A program made the position numbers and the translations under genes. Shown piece after piece: positions 1-8,740 of a DNA stretch of 64,000 nucleotides. The stretch comes from DATLZU01 sp035573855 (GTDB lineage Bacteria > Nitrospirota > Nitrospiria > Nitrospirales > Nitrospiraceae): the NCBI GenBank assembly GCA_035573855.1, contig DATLZU010000054.1:24287-88286 (forward strand). The letters are read 5' to 3'. The notes under the pieces were generated by a model, which had not been told where the DNA came from, made no database searches, and saw only the letters and a program-made list of their open reading frames with translations. Each line of letters starts with the position of its first letter. The stretch's first letter is position 1.

Positions 1-288
1 GAAGAAGTCGATATCCTTCACAATCACCATCTCGTCGTAGTCGATCGGGAACAGGGCGCCGTTGAGCAATCGCTCGATGTCCTGCTGATAGCCCTGGGTC
101 ATGAACCGCAGGGCCTTCGCCACACGTTCGGGCGTTTTGAGGAGCCCGTTCCTCCTCGGTTGCTCGCCGAGCATGGCCAAGAGATCGGCGATCAGGACCT
201 GGAGGTCCTCGACCTCGGCTGGACGGCCGTCGGCGCGAACGACCCGGTGGCGCCCCGCTCGTTTCGCTGTCGACAGACGATCACCCAT
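1..288 (-). CDS. folE: GTP cyclohydrolase I, N-terminal part (cut by window edge)
   Basis: Converts GTP to 7,8-dihydroneopterin triphosphate, the entry step for folate, biopterin and queuosine-type pathways. The 96 codons visible show the family's N-terminal helices and the run NGLLKTPERVAKALRFM, then GYQQDIERLLNGALF and DYDEMVIVKDIDFF, which lead into the zinc-binding region that lies beyond base 1. The start is ATG at 288, overlapping the last 8 bases of the upstream pterin synthase gene; an in-frame ATG at 300 is an alternative. The overlap implies translational coupling. The catalytic Cys/His residues lie outside the window, so integrity cannot be judged. Identification from the N-terminal third is firm. 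Confidence 0.88.
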   Translation of the reverse strand, partial: MGDRLSTAKRAGRHRVVRADGRPAEVEDLQVLIADLLAMLGEQPRRNGLLKTPERVAKALRFMTQGYQQDIERLLNGALFPIDYDEMVIVKDIDFF

Positions 289-730
289 GAGACGCTCCAT
301 CTATCGTCACTCGGCACGGGCTCGATCCGGCATATTCGAAATAGTTGTCGCGGGTTTCGATCACCCCAACTTTCTCAAGCCGGCCTCGCGGGATACGCGC
401 GACGAGGAGATCCCAAATTAGCATGGCCAGATTTTCGCCGGTCGTGGTTCGGCCGGCGAAACCGGGGTCCTGATTCAAATCCCGGTGGTCGAAACGCTTC
501 ACGATCGCGTCGTCCACTAGGCGGTCCAACTCCCGCAGATCGATCACGCTGCCGCTCCGAGGATCGATCTCGCCCGTCACCGTGACCAGCACCACGTAGT
601 TATGCCCGTGGCCGTTGGGGTTATTGCACTTCCCGAACACGGCCCAGTTCTCCTCCTCGGAGAGCTGCTCGGTGTGCAGCCGATGCTGTGCGCAGAACCG
701 ATACCGCCGTGTGACGCTGACCCGATCCAT
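281..730 (-). CDS. 6-pyruvoyl-tetrahydropterin / 6-carboxytetrahydropterin synthase (QueD/PTPS family)
   Basis: Acts on 7,8-dihydroneopterin triphosphate, the FolE product, to give a 6-substituted tetrahydropterin for queuosine/7-deazaguanine or biopterin-type synthesis. From the chosen ATG at 730 it is 149 residues, normal for the family. The zinc ligands are visible as His16 in RFCAQHRL and His41/His43 in NGHGHNY, and the catalytic Cys35 is in KCNNPNGHGH. Because this Cys is kept, a PTPS-III type (Cys replaced, acting in folate synthesis) is less likely. An in-frame upstream ATG at 778 adds 16 residues that do not fit the family. It is the first gene of a pair with folE (8-base overlap), which supports a joint pterin pathway. 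QueD versus PTPS cannot be separated by eye. Confidence 0.85.
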   Translation of the reverse strand: MDRVSVTRRYRFCAQHRLHTEQLSEEENWAVFGKCNNPNGHGHNYVVLVTVTGEIDPRSGSVIDLRELDRLVDDAIVKRFDHRDLNQDPGFAGRTTTGENLAMLIWDLLVARIPRGRLEKVGVIETRDNYFEYAGSSPCRVTIDGASHG

Positions 731-889
731 GATTTCAAGCTGCTCGAAGACAGCCCCGGACGATCGTTCGGAGGACAAAACGAATCGGGCCGGAATTGCG
801 CTTCCTGCGGAAAGGCAACTCCGGCCCCTCGCTCGACTTCATCCGCGCTGCGGAGCTTTCGTCCGAAGGCTGAAAGCTGATGACCCTGT

Positions 890-1210
890 TTAGGCGCTGA
901 ACGAGCTGCCGCACCCGCAGGTTGTCTTAGCCTGTGGATTTTTGATGGCGAAGCCAGACCCCTGCAGGCTGTCAACATAATCCACTTCCGCCCCGCTCAG
1001 CAGCGGCGCGCTCTGCGAATCCAGAATGACCTTCACGCCCCCCTTCTCGATGACCGTATCGTCATCGGACAGTTTGGATTCAAAAGCCATCCCGTACTGA
1101 TACCCGTGACACCCACCGCCGCGGACGTAAATCCGCAGACCGACCGTATCCTTCTCTTCGGCCATTAGTTCCTTGATCTTCTGCTCGGCCACCGGCGTAA
1201 TGGTGATCAT
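890..1210 (-). CDS. erpA: A-type iron-sulfur cluster carrier (ErpA/IscA/HesB family)
   Basis: Carries or inserts Fe-S clusters into apo-proteins in the cytoplasm. The 106-residue length is typical, and the three conserved cysteines are present: Cys34 in GGGCHGYQYG, and Cys98 and Cys100 in TTCGCGSSF near the C-terminus. A strong Shine-Dalgarno (GGGAGGA) lies just upstream of the ATG at 1210. It follows a 2Fe-2S ferredoxin and a NuoF-type flavoprotein on the same strand with only 48 bases before it, so it probably serves maturation of those Fe-S proteins. The erpA symbol is by general resemblance; IscA or SufA are equally possible. Confidence 0.85.
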   Translation of the reverse strand: MITITPVAEQKIKELMAEEKDTVGLRIYVRGGGCHGYQYGMAFESKLSDDDTVIEKGGVKVILDSQSAPLLSGAEVDYVDSLQGSGFAIKNPQAKTTCGCGSSFSA

Positions 1211-1258
1211 TGTTTTCCTCCCTTCTTGACCTGTCCGTAGTCTATCACACCACTTCCC

Positions 1259-1618
1259 TTATGGAAGGCTGCACTCATGGTCGCTGGCCCGAGCGTCCCG
1301 TTCCGGAGACGACGGCGACTCCCATTTCGATTTCGGCACCCGCACGATCACATCGCCCAAGACCCGGGCCTGGCACCCGAGGCGATGCCACGGTTCCGAC
1401 AACGCTTCCCGATCCAAAAGGTCTTGCTCGTCAAAATCGATCTCCGAGAGGTTTTCACCGCCCGCCTGCACCTCGACCCGGCAGGTCGTGCAGGAGGCGT
1501 TCCCTCCGCAGTCATGATTCAGAGGGAACCCGAGCCTCTGAGCCGCCTCCAGCAGCGTCACATTGGGTTCCACATCGCCGCTCTTTCCTTGAGGATGCAG
1601 GAACGTCACGCGCGGCAT
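1259..1618 (-). CDS. 2Fe-2S ferredoxin (plant/adrenodoxin-type fold)
   Basis: A 119-residue soluble electron carrier. The cluster ligands are Cys37, Cys43, Cys46 (CGGNASCTTC) and Cys82 (RLGCQARV), the C-x5-C-x2-C...C pattern of isc/adrenodoxin-like ferredoxins. The C-terminal 20 residues after VRVPKSKW are extra and polar. GAGG precedes the ATG at 1618 with good spacing. It starts 12 bases after the NuoF-type gene, so the two are very likely co-transcribed, and the flavoprotein may reduce this ferredoxin with NADH or the reverse. Confidence 0.88.
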   Translation of the reverse strand: MPRVTFLHPQGKSGDVEPNVTLLEAAQRLGFPLNHDCGGNASCTTCRVEVQAGGENLSEIDFDEQDLLDREALSEPWHRLGCQARVLGDVIVRVPKSKWESPSSPERDARASDHECSLP

Positions 1619-1630
1619 CGCCGGCTTTCC

Positions 1631-2932
1631 TCACGCACAAGAGTCGATCCCGGCCGCCATAGGACGATAAGGACACCGTCGCAGCCGGATATGCTCCTCG
1701 TATTCATGCCGGAACAACCGCAAGCTGCTCTGCACCAACACCGCTGCCCCGGTCACCAAGGTACAATACCCGGTCCCTTTCACGAATCCGCAGAGCTGCA
1801 ACAGACTGTCGAGATCTTTCTGGGTCCCTTCGCCACGCTCCACTTTGTCGACCAGCGTCGCGAGATTAATCGTCCCCATGCGGCAAGGGGGGCACTGTCC
1901 GCAACTCTCGGTCTTAAAAAAATTGGAAAATTTCAGTGTCTGGGCCACCATGCAGGTCGCGTCGTCCACGACGATAACGCCGGCCGAGCCGAGTCCCGTT
2001 CCGGCTTTCTTGAGAGAATCGAAGTCCATCGGCAGATCCAGTTGGTCTTGCGTGACCATCGAGAACGCCGGGCCGCCTGGAAACACAGCTTTCACCTTCC
2101 TCCCGCCTGAGACCCCGCCTCCGCACTCCTCGATCAGTCGGCGGATCGTCGTCCCCATCGGCATCTCATACACACCCGGCCGGTTCACGGCTCCGCTGAG
2201 CGAGAACAGCATCGTGCCCGGACATTTTTCCGTACCCACCTGAGTAAACCAGTCGGCACCGTTTCGGAGAATGCGCGGAACATTGCAGAGCGTCTCCACG
2301 TTGTTCACCAGTGTCGGCTTGCCGTAAAGGCCGAAGTCGGTGGGATAAAACGGCGGCTTTTGCCGGGGCATCGCCGGTCGTCCTTGCATCGACTCCAACA
2401 TGGCCGTCTCTTCCCCCGCAACATAGCTCCCATGACCGGCAAACAGTTCGATCTCGATATCGACGCCTTTGCCGAAGATGTTCTTGCCCACAAAGCCCCG
2501 CTCCTTGGCCTGAGCGAGGGCCTTTTTCAGGTTTTCATGCTCCTCGCGATACTCGTGATTGATATAAATGAACGAAGCCTTGGCGTTGACCGCGTATGAC
2601 GCGATCAAACATCCCTCGAGCAATTGATGGGGAGCGTGTTGGAGGAGATACCGGTCCTTGAACGTTCCGGGCTCATGTTCCCCAGCGTTACAGACGAAAT
2701 AGCGCTCCTTGACGCGGTGGTGAAGAACTTTGTCCCACTTGGTCCCGGTCGGGAAACCGGCGCCGCCCCGCCCGCGCAGTCCGGACCGTTTAATTTCACT
2801 GACAATGTCCTCCGGTTGCAGCTCGGTCACACACTTGCGCCAGGCCTCATACCCGCCGACTTTCAAATAGGGGTCGATCTTCCACGGTGGCCCGTCGAGT
2901 TGTTGCAGCACACGCGGTTCCACAACCGTCAC
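1631..2932 (-). CDS. nuoF: NADH-binding flavoprotein, NuoF type (FMN and 4Fe-4S)
   Basis: A 433-residue protein of the NuoF/HoxF family, which takes electrons from NAD(P)H through FMN to a 4Fe-4S cluster. The FMN/NADH glycine-rich loop GLRGRGGAGFPTGTKW is at residues 51-66, and the cluster ligands are Cys344, Cys347, Cys350 (CGQCPPC) and Cys390. Translation starts at GTG (2932) with GGAGA seven bases upstream. No NuoE or NuoG is next to it; its neighbour is a ferredoxin. It may therefore work as a stand-alone NADH:ferredoxin module, supply a complex I encoded elsewhere, or serve an NAD-linked dehydrogenase or hydrogenase. Family membership is certain; the exact complex is not. Confidence 0.88.
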   Translation of the reverse strand: MTVVEPRVLQQLDGPPWKIDPYLKVGGYEAWRKCVTELQPEDIVSEIKRSGLRGRGGAGFPTGTKWDKVLHHRVKERYFVCNAGEHEPGTFKDRYLLQHAPHQLLEGCLIASYAVNAKASFIYINHEYREEHENLKKALAQAKERGFVGKNIFGKGVDIEIELFAGHGSYVAGEETAMLESMQGRPAMPRQKPPFYPTDFGLYGKPTLVNNVETLCNVPRILRNGADWFTQVGTEKCPGTMLFSLSGAVNRPGVYEMPMGTTIRRLIEECGGGVSGGRKVKAVFPGGPAFSMVTQDQLDLPMDFDSLKKAGTGLGSAGVIVVDDATCMVAQTLKFSNFFKTESCGQCPPCRMGTINLATLVDKVERGEGTQKDLDSLLQLCGFVKGTGYCTLVTGAAVLVQSSLRLFRHEYEEHIRLRRCPYRPMAAGIDSCA

Positions 2933-3185
2933 CAGGTTTCTCCGGAAAAAGCCAGTGGAGGGACTAACTATACGGCCCGCTTACCTCGCTCGTCAAGCCA
3001 AGTTCCGGCGAATGGGCCAGATTCTCAAGGAGTTAGGGCCAAGGGGCCTAGATCCCGATGGGCATACCGGTCGTCCACGCGGCACCGGTTCTCCGGACGG
3101 CTGTCGTGGGATCCGCTACGACGTCTGAGCTTGTCAGGGGATTCCGCGCGAGGCCCGACGGCGGGAGGAACTGACAGCCGTGATT

Positions 3186-3224
3186 CGACCCTCCCCGCTC
3201 CCGGCCGCACAGCGGGGAGGGTCG
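3186..3224 (-). terminator. Strong GC hairpin downstream of the PuuD-like gene
   Basis: A perfect 14-bp stem (3186-3199 with 3211-3224; arm CGACCCTCCCCGCT) with an 11-base loop begins 8 bases after the stop of the minus-strand PuuD-like gene. There is no clear U-tract, so it may be a weak intrinsic terminator or an mRNA-stabilising hairpin. The rest of the 300-bp space up to the nuoF start (2933-3185) shows no gene. Confidence 0.6.
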
Positions 3225-3232
3225 CGCGGGAC

Positions 3233-3826
3233 TTATTTGAGATGACTGGCAGCCGCCATGAAGAACAGCATCGGAATCGACAGCATCATATTGATGCGCG
3301 AGGCATAGAGCGCCTTCTTGGCTACAGCCGCCATTTCCGGAGGGGTCGGCTTGCCGGTCTCCGCGGACTCCTTCGTCCACTGGATGATCTTCTTCTGACA
3401 GGGCCAGATTATCGCATGGACATTCGTCATCATGATCAATCCCAGGAGACCGCCGATCCATATCGCCTTGTCGCCGGTGCCCTCAAGCGAGGGATGCAGG
3501 TAAAAGATCAACACCAACCCCGCCAACACGGTCACGGTCGCGCCGTGACGGAACCAATTCAGCGCGACCGGCATCAAGCGCGGAATCACGACCCCTTTTT
3601 GGCCGGCGTCCAGCGATTTCAGGAAGCCGGCATTGATGAAGTTGAAGAAATACAGAAGCCCGATCCACATGATGCCGGCCAGAAAATGGATCCAGCGGAA
3701 GATCTGCTCAAACCAGGCTCCGCCCTCCGGCATGCCAACCATCGCCAGCCATATGCCGACCAACACGATCGTCAGCGCGAATCCTGCGGCCATCGTTTGG
3801 TAAGGATTTTCGAGGAATGTCATCAT
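3233..3826 (-). CDS. PuuD-like multi-pass membrane protein (urate oxidase N-terminal family)
   Basis: A 197-residue integral membrane protein resembling the membrane domain of PuuD (PF06181). Four to five hydrophobic segments are visible (about residues 12-30, 40-65, 95-112, 122-140, 178-194). Conserved-looking His and Trp residues occur in WIHFLAGIMWIGLLYFFNF and NVHAIIWP, suggesting haem or quinone binding. It lacks the soluble cytochrome c domain of full-length PuuD and no purine catabolism genes are near, so urate oxidation is doubtful. A respiratory-membrane role is possible but only inferred. It stands alone, with a hairpin after its stop. Confidence 0.7.
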   Translation of the reverse strand: MMTFLENPYQTMAAGFALTIVLVGIWLAMVGMPEGGAWFEQIFRWIHFLAGIMWIGLLYFFNFINAGFLKSLDAGQKGVVIPRLMPVALNWFRHGATVTVLAGLVLIFYLHPSLEGTGDKAIWIGGLLGLIMMTNVHAIIWPCQKKIIQWTKESAETGKPTPPEMAAVAKKALYASRINMMLSIPMLFFMAAASHLK

Positions 3827-3991
3827 GTCACCACCTTTCGGTTAACCGCTAAGCCGGAGTGTCTACTGCAAGCCGCGCCGCAATGTCAAGCATCCGGACC
3901 CGTCATTGCCACTGCTCGTTCATCGAGCGTCATCGGGAAGATCGACAAGACGTCACAACCGGCGATTGGCGCGTGACGGTTGATGATGCGT

Positions 3992-4930
3992 TCACGCCAT
4001 CAGACGATCGACGACCGTGCAGAGGTCCCGCACAGCAGCCGCGGAGGCGTGCAGCGCCGCGCGTTCCTCGGCGGTCAGTTCGTATTCAACGATGGCTTCG
4101 GCTCCGTTTCGGCCGAGCTTGACCGGCACCCCGACCACCACATTGTGCAGGCCGTATTCGCCTTCACACAGCACGGCGCAGGGCAGGATGCGCTTTTGGT
4201 CCTTCAGAATCGCTTCGACCATTTCGACGACGGACGCCGACGGCGCATAATAGGCGCTGCCAGCCTTCAGCAAATTGACGATCTCGGCGCCGCCATCGCG
4301 CGTGCGTTGAATCAACGCGTCCCACCGCTCTTTGGGCAACTGCTCGGTGACCGGCCGTCCGGCCACCGTCGTATACCGCAGCAACGGCACCATCGTATCG
4401 CCGTGCCCGCCGAGGACCATCGCCTGCACGTCCGTTCCGGCGACGCCCAGTTCTTGGGCGATGAACGCCCGCAACCGCGCCGCGTCCAGCACGCCGGCCA
4501 TGCCCAGGACGCGGCCTTTGGGAAATCCGCTGACCCGCCGAGCCACATGCACCATCACATCCAGCGGATTGGTGACCATGACCAGAATCGCGTCGGGAGA
4601 CCGAGACGCAACCTCGCGCACGACCGATTGCACAATTTTGGCGTTGGTCGCCAGCAGTTCATCCCGGCTCATCCCGGGTCTGCGCGGAATACCCGAGGTG
4701 ATCACAGCGAGGGAGGAGCCGACCGTTTCTTCATAGCCGTTGGTGCCGACGATGCGGGAACTGTAGCCGCACACCGGGCCTGCCTGGGTGAGGTCCAGCG
4801 CCTTGCCCTGAGGAACGCCTTCGACGATGTCTACCAGCACGATGTCGTAACAATTCTTCTCCGCCAGCCGTTGAGCGACCGTCCCTCCGACGTTCCCCGC
4901 CCCGACCACAGTAACCTTCGGCCTGCCCAT
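3992..4930 (-). CDS. mdh: Malate dehydrogenase (LDH-like type)
   Basis: Interconverts malate and oxaloacetate with NAD+, a step of the oxidative and reductive TCA cycles. At 312 residues it has the usual length. The N-terminal dinucleotide loop is VVGAGNVGG (residues 8-16), the substrate arginines lie in SGIPRRPGMSRDEL, the NAD-contact VTNPLD follows, and the catalytic His is in LGGHGDTMVP. The Arg in the active-site loop and overall pattern favour malate over lactate. CGGAGGGG precedes the ATG at 4930. A word-repeat intergenic stretch (GAGTTCTGAGTG-like, about 4944-5010) separates it from the next gene on the 5' side. Confidence 0.93.
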   Translation of the reverse strand: MGRPKVTVVGAGNVGGTVAQRLAEKNCYDIVLVDIVEGVPQGKALDLTQAGPVCGYSSRIVGTNGYEETVGSSLAVITSGIPRRPGMSRDELLATNAKIVQSVVREVASRSPDAILVMVTNPLDVMVHVARRVSGFPKGRVLGMAGVLDAARLRAFIAQELGVAGTDVQAMVLGGHGDTMVPLLRYTTVAGRPVTEQLPKERWDALIQRTRDGGAEIVNLLKAGSAYYAPSASVVEMVEAILKDQKRILPCAVLCEGEYGLHNVVVGVPVKLGRNGAEAIVEYELTAEERAALHASAAAVRDLCTVVDRLMA

Positions 4931-5019
4931 GTCCCCTCCGGTCGAGTTCTGAGTGAAGAGCGCTGGGTTCCGAGTTGTTGGATCGCTCCAAGCACCCAGA
5001 ACTCATCATTCAGAGATCC

Positions 5020-5415
5020 TCAGTGCTCGTGCCCCGTCCAGCCCCCGACTTTGAAATTGATCGTGCAAACGAAATTTTCGCCGTCGTAGAAGTTCACCTT
5101 GATCTTTTTCTTGCCGTATCTCTTGGCCAGAAAATCCTCCGGATGATCGATCAGTTCCTGATACGTGCCGGGCGCATACTCGTCCAATTCCACGAAGCTG
5201 ACGATCATGCCGGTTTTCACCTCCTGCAGAATTTTGACCGAACACCGCGGATAAATTTCCCAGAACTTCGCGTCGATTTCTTCAGGGGTCGGTTCCGGCC
5301 GTTCCTCGCCGGGCTTGATGCCCCGGTTCGCAAACTTAGCCTGCCGCCGCACATAGGGATACTGGTGACCGGTAAACAGTTTGTAGAGCCAGGGCGGCAC
5401 GCTTTGATTTGTCAT
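5020..5415 (-). CDS. Conserved-looking hypothetical protein
   Basis: I do not recognise this 131-residue soluble protein. It is charged and Tyr/Phe/Lys-rich, has no signal peptide or membrane segment, and carries runs such as PPWLYKLFTGHQYPYVRRQA, a Glu/Pro-rich patch near residues 35-45 and KVNFYDGENFVCTINFKVGG close to the C-terminus. Two cysteines are present, not in a motif. The ATG at 5415 was chosen; an in-frame ATG at 5457 adds 14 residues and neither has a convincing Shine-Dalgarno. It sits between mdh and the NorD-type gene, all on the minus strand. The codon use and protein-like composition support a real gene. Confidence 0.65.
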   Translation of the reverse strand: MTNQSVPPWLYKLFTGHQYPYVRRQAKFANRGIKPGEERPEPTPEEIDAKFWEIYPRCSVKILQEVKTGMIVSFVELDEYAPGTYQELIDHPEDFLAKRYGKKKIKVNFYDGENFVCTINFKVGGWTGHEH

Positions 5416-5476
5416 CGCGCTTGGCAACGTGTTGGTGGTGAATAGCGGGAATCGCAATATCCCGAGTTCTTCGCTG

Positions 5477-8400
5477 CTAGCTCAATGTCAAGCGCCGATA
5501 GACCATCGGCAGCCGTTCGGGCAGCGTTTCCACGCGGTCGATGACCAGAAACCGCACGTCGCCGTACAGACGGCGCACGTAGTCATCGGCTTCCCGATCG
5601 ACCGTAATGCAAAACGGTTCGACCCCGCGAAAGCGCGCTTCCCGGAGCGCCGCCTTGGTATCTTCCAGCGAGTAGTCGTCCCGGTAGCCGTCATCCAGTG
5701 GTCGGCCGTCGTTGAGGAGAACCAGCAGGCGGGTCTTGGCGGCTTGCGCCAGCAGCTTCCGCGTGGCATGCCGAATGGCCGCGCCGTCTCGATTCTGATG
5801 GAGCGGCGCGATCCCGCCGAGACGATACGCCGCCCGTCCGCCGATCGGCTCGCCGAATTCCTTAAGGACGAAGAACTCGACTTGAAACCGTCCGCGACCG
5901 GAATAGCCGTACACGGCATAGTGGTCGCCCACCGCCTCCAGCGCTTCGCACAGGAGCACGAGGCTTTCCTTCTCCACATCGATAATGCGACGCCCGTCCG
6001 AGAGTTGTCGGCTGGTCGACCCGCTCATGTCGATCAGAAACGCGGCGGCGACCCGCCGTTCTCGCTTTTCGCGTCGCACATAGAGGCGATCCGACGGTTC
6101 CACGCCCGCGGCGGCGTCGGCCCTGCTCCGCACCACCGCGTCCAGATCGACCTCGTCACCGTCCGACCGGCCGGGCACGCGCCGCAATCCCGGCGGTCGC
6201 AGGCTTTCAAAATAACGCCGCAGCAGTCTGATGCCCGCGCGATGGGCAGCCAGCGTCTCTTCGAAGAAATCGGAGGGACCTTCGGCGGCCACCCGCTCCA
6301 CGACCTGACACCAATTCGTCCGATAGTCTTGAATCGCGGCGTCCCATTCATGATACCGAAACACGCGCGCGCCGGCCGCATGACCGCCCGCAAGCTCCCT
6401 CTGCTCGTTCTCGGCCAGCAGCCACTCCTCCAGCACGGTTGGCCAGACCTCGCCAGCCGTCAATCCTTCTCCAGTAGCTTCTCGGTGCGGCGCTTCCGCG
6501 GAGTGATCCCGTTTGACCGCCTCCGCCGGGCTGGCTGACCCGCCGATTCCGCCTCCTGCCGTTTCCAGGTCGCCTTCGGAGCCGCCCGGGGATCCAACCG
6601 ATTCTTCGCCCGTCCGGCTTCGATCCCGTACTCGATCCGGATTCATGGCGCCCCGATAGGCCCAGTTGGTCACAGGCCGATAGTCGCCCGTGAGCTCTTC
6701 AGACGATCGCGGTCCCGCGCCCTGATTCGGCTCTTGGACGGATCCTCCACTGGCCTCGCGTTGAGAAGACGCGCCCACTATCTCCTCCAACAGCCCGTAC
6801 ACTTGATGCGCGACCCGGATGGCGTCCTCCGCCGTCGCTTCCGGCCTGAGCACGCGTTGGCAGAGCCGCCAGGCCCGCTCGACAATTTCCGCCACCGGAT
6901 CGGGAATCCGCACGGTACCGGGTTCAGCGGTGGTGAGTAAGAGCAGCGCATCGACGACCAACTCGCGGACCGACAATCCGTGCCCGAGCGAGCGAGTCGT
7001 CGCCGCGTCACGGGCCAGGCGTGCGAGGTCACGGCTGAGTCCCGGATATTCCCGCCGCAGCAAATAGTCAACCCGGGCATCTTCCAAAATCGTCCACAAG
7101 TCCCGGATGAGCCCCGGCTGCGGATAAAGATTGAAGAACTGCCCAAGGGTCTGCACGACGGGCGCGACGGGCTTTCCCGACACGTCCTGCTCGCCTCGCG
7201 GGTCTCTCCCGGTTCGTCGACGGACTTCCTCAACCAGGTCGGCCAGCGTTTGGGCATTCAGATGATAGGTCCCAAATTCCAGATGCCCCGCCTCGTGCGC
7301 CGTCATCACATGATAGAGCCGGATATTCTCCTCCCGTGTCGGGTAGCGTCGCAGGATTGCCGGCAAGGCGATGCTGCGCCCATCGTCCCCCACAGTGGCG
7401 CGAACCGGTTCTTTGTCGGCTCCGCTGAATTCCGGCAAAGCACGGATTGTCACGTCGGTCCCGCAGAGCGCTTCCGCGAACAACTTGAGGGATCGGGCGA
7501 CGAACCGAAGCGGCACCCCGCTCATCGCCTGCTCCGCCGAGGCCAGCGCCTTGACCGACTCCAGGGCGAAGTAGGCCTGCCCTCCTTCCACACTGTAGGC
7601 CAAGGTCTCCATGCCGGCTCTGAACCAGGTCTCGAATTTGCTCCCGGCGTCGGCAACATCGCCGATCAGCGCCGCCAATTCGGGCGCACGACGCAGATAG
7701 GCCAGCGCCGCTTCGGCATCCCGTTCCCCGACCAATGCGCCGTACCGCAAGACCCGCAGGCGCCAATCCAGGCCGGGCAGGCGTCGCATGATAGCCGGCG
7801 CTTCCGCCAAAAACGCGACCGCCGCATCGGGCGAGCGGTCGGCGAGCAGCGAACCGAGCGTAACCACGGCCTGTCGGACCGCATCGCCGTCGAGATCGCC
7901 AAGGATGGCCGGACTGGTCCGGAAGAATTCTAGCGTGCCCAGGTAGTCGGTCCTGCCGAGGCTGTTCTGCGCGACCAGCTTCATTCCGAAGACAGCCCAC
8001 GCCCGGAGATCGTCGGGCCGGAGCACGCGGACGACCTGCGGGCTCTGCCGGATAAATTCGACCCCCACGACATAATCCACACGGGCCAACTCGGCGCCGA
8101 TCTCGCCCCAGGCGCGCAACTGAGCCACCGGCAATATCCTCGTCAGTTCCGGCGCGACCCTGAACAATTCCAGCGTCACGTTCGGATCCTGTTCGGCCCA
8201 CTCCAACGCGACCTCGAGCATCTGCGCGCGCTCGGAGTCCGATTCAACGGCGCAAAGCAACAGGGGACTTTCCTTGAAGTACTTCATCGCCGCTGCGCCG
8301 GAGGATCCGGCGATGGCGATCCCGAGATCCAGCCACGGCACGGCATGGGCGAGGCAGCCGCGACGCATCAGTTCGGGAAACGCTTCGATCGCGCACCGCG

Positions 8401-8563
8401 CGGACTTGGGGGAAACCTCTTCCAGTTCATCCAGCAGGATCAGAGCCGCCCGCACCGAATCGGGACGCCCGGCGGTCCTCGCGAGAGCCTCGACCAACTC
8501 GACGGCGGTCGCCCGGCCGAGGTGTTCGGTCAAGCGCGCAGTTAATTGTTCATTCGGTGCCAT
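5477..8563 (-). CDS. NorD/CbbO-type von Willebrand factor A protein with helical-repeat N-terminus
   Basis: A 1,028-residue partner of MoxR-family AAA+ ATPases of the CbbQ/NorQ type, which together activate or insert metal centres (nitric oxide reductase, RubisCO). The C-terminal vWA domain carries the MIDAS motif IDMSGSTSRQL near residue 845. The first roughly 350 residues contain at least six repeats of a core like YFKESPLLLCAV, LFRVAPELTRIL, FIRQSPQVVRVL, FFRTSPAILGDL, FLAEAPAIMRRL and YLRRAPELAALI, spaced about 40 residues, suggesting an alpha-solenoid. A metallopeptidase-like HEAGH (MTAHEAGHLEFG) occurs in the middle. ATG at 8563 was preferred over the longer open frame, which runs antisense to ftrB; an ATG at 8578 is also possible. 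The matching ATPase is at 11389-12204. Its real client enzyme is unknown here. Confidence 0.85.
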   Translation of the reverse strand: MAPNEQLTARLTEHLGRATAVELVEALARTAGRPDSVRAALILLDELEEVSPKSARCAIEAFPELMRRGCLAHAVPWLDLGIAIAGSSGAAAMKYFKESPLLLCAVESDSERAQMLEVALEWAEQDPNVTLELFRVAPELTRILPVAQLRAWGEIGAELARVDYVVGVEFIRQSPQVVRVLRPDDLRAWAVFGMKLVAQNSLGRTDYLGTLEFFRTSPAILGDLDGDAVRQAVVTLGSLLADRSPDAAVAFLAEAPAIMRRLPGLDWRLRVLRYGALVGERDAEAALAYLRRAPELAALIGDVADAGSKFETWFRAGMETLAYSVEGGQAYFALESVKALASAEQAMSGVPLRFVARSLKLFAEALCGTDVTIRALPEFSGADKEPVRATVGDDGRSIALPAILRRYPTREENIRLYHVMTAHEAGHLEFGTYHLNAQTLADLVEEVRRRTGRDPRGEQDVSGKPVAPVVQTLGQFFNLYPQPGLIRDLWTILEDARVDYLLRREYPGLSRDLARLARDAATTRSLGHGLSVRELVVDALLLLTTAEPGTVRIPDPVAEIVERAWRLCQRVLRPEATAEDAIRVAHQVYGLLEEIVGASSQREASGGSVQEPNQGAGPRSSEELTGDYRPVTNWAYRGAMNPDRVRDRSRTGEESVGSPGGSEGDLETAGGGIGGSASPAEAVKRDHSAEAPHREATGEGLTAGEVWPTVLEEWLLAENEQRELAGGHAAGARVFRYHEWDAAIQDYRTNWCQVVERVAAEGPSDFFEETLAAHRAGIRLLRRYFESLRPPGLRRVPGRSDGDEVDLDAVVRSRADAAAGVEPSDRLYVRREKRERRVAAAFLIDMSGSTSRQLSDGRRIIDVEKESLVLLCEALEAVGDHYAVYGYSGRGRFQVEFFVLKEFGEPIGGRAAYRLGGIAPLHQNRDGAAIRHATRKLLAQAAKTRLLVLLNDGRPLDDGYRDDYSLEDTKAALREARFRGVEPFCITVDREADDYVRRLYGDVRFLVIDRVETLPERLPMVYRRLTLS

Positions 8564-8740
8564 CTCGGCCGACTGCATGTGCGGGCACGAGCGGAAGAGC
8601 TTGCTGGACCGTCCCTCGCCCCTCACCTTCTTCACGAAGGGTCGGATTGTAAAGGAGGCCCTTTCGCTTGTAAACTGCGGGCTCACGCAGAGGTCGCCTT
8701 GCAAGCATCGGTTGGATGCGCCGGTGTTAGGAGAATCAGC

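Noticed and set aside
3233..3826. Calling the PuuD-like protein a urate oxidase
   Set aside because: The cytochrome c domain and any purine catabolism neighbours are missing.
2624..3976. 450-residue plus-strand open frame
   Set aside because: Antisense shadow of the nuoF and PuuD-like genes; no motif or ribosome site.
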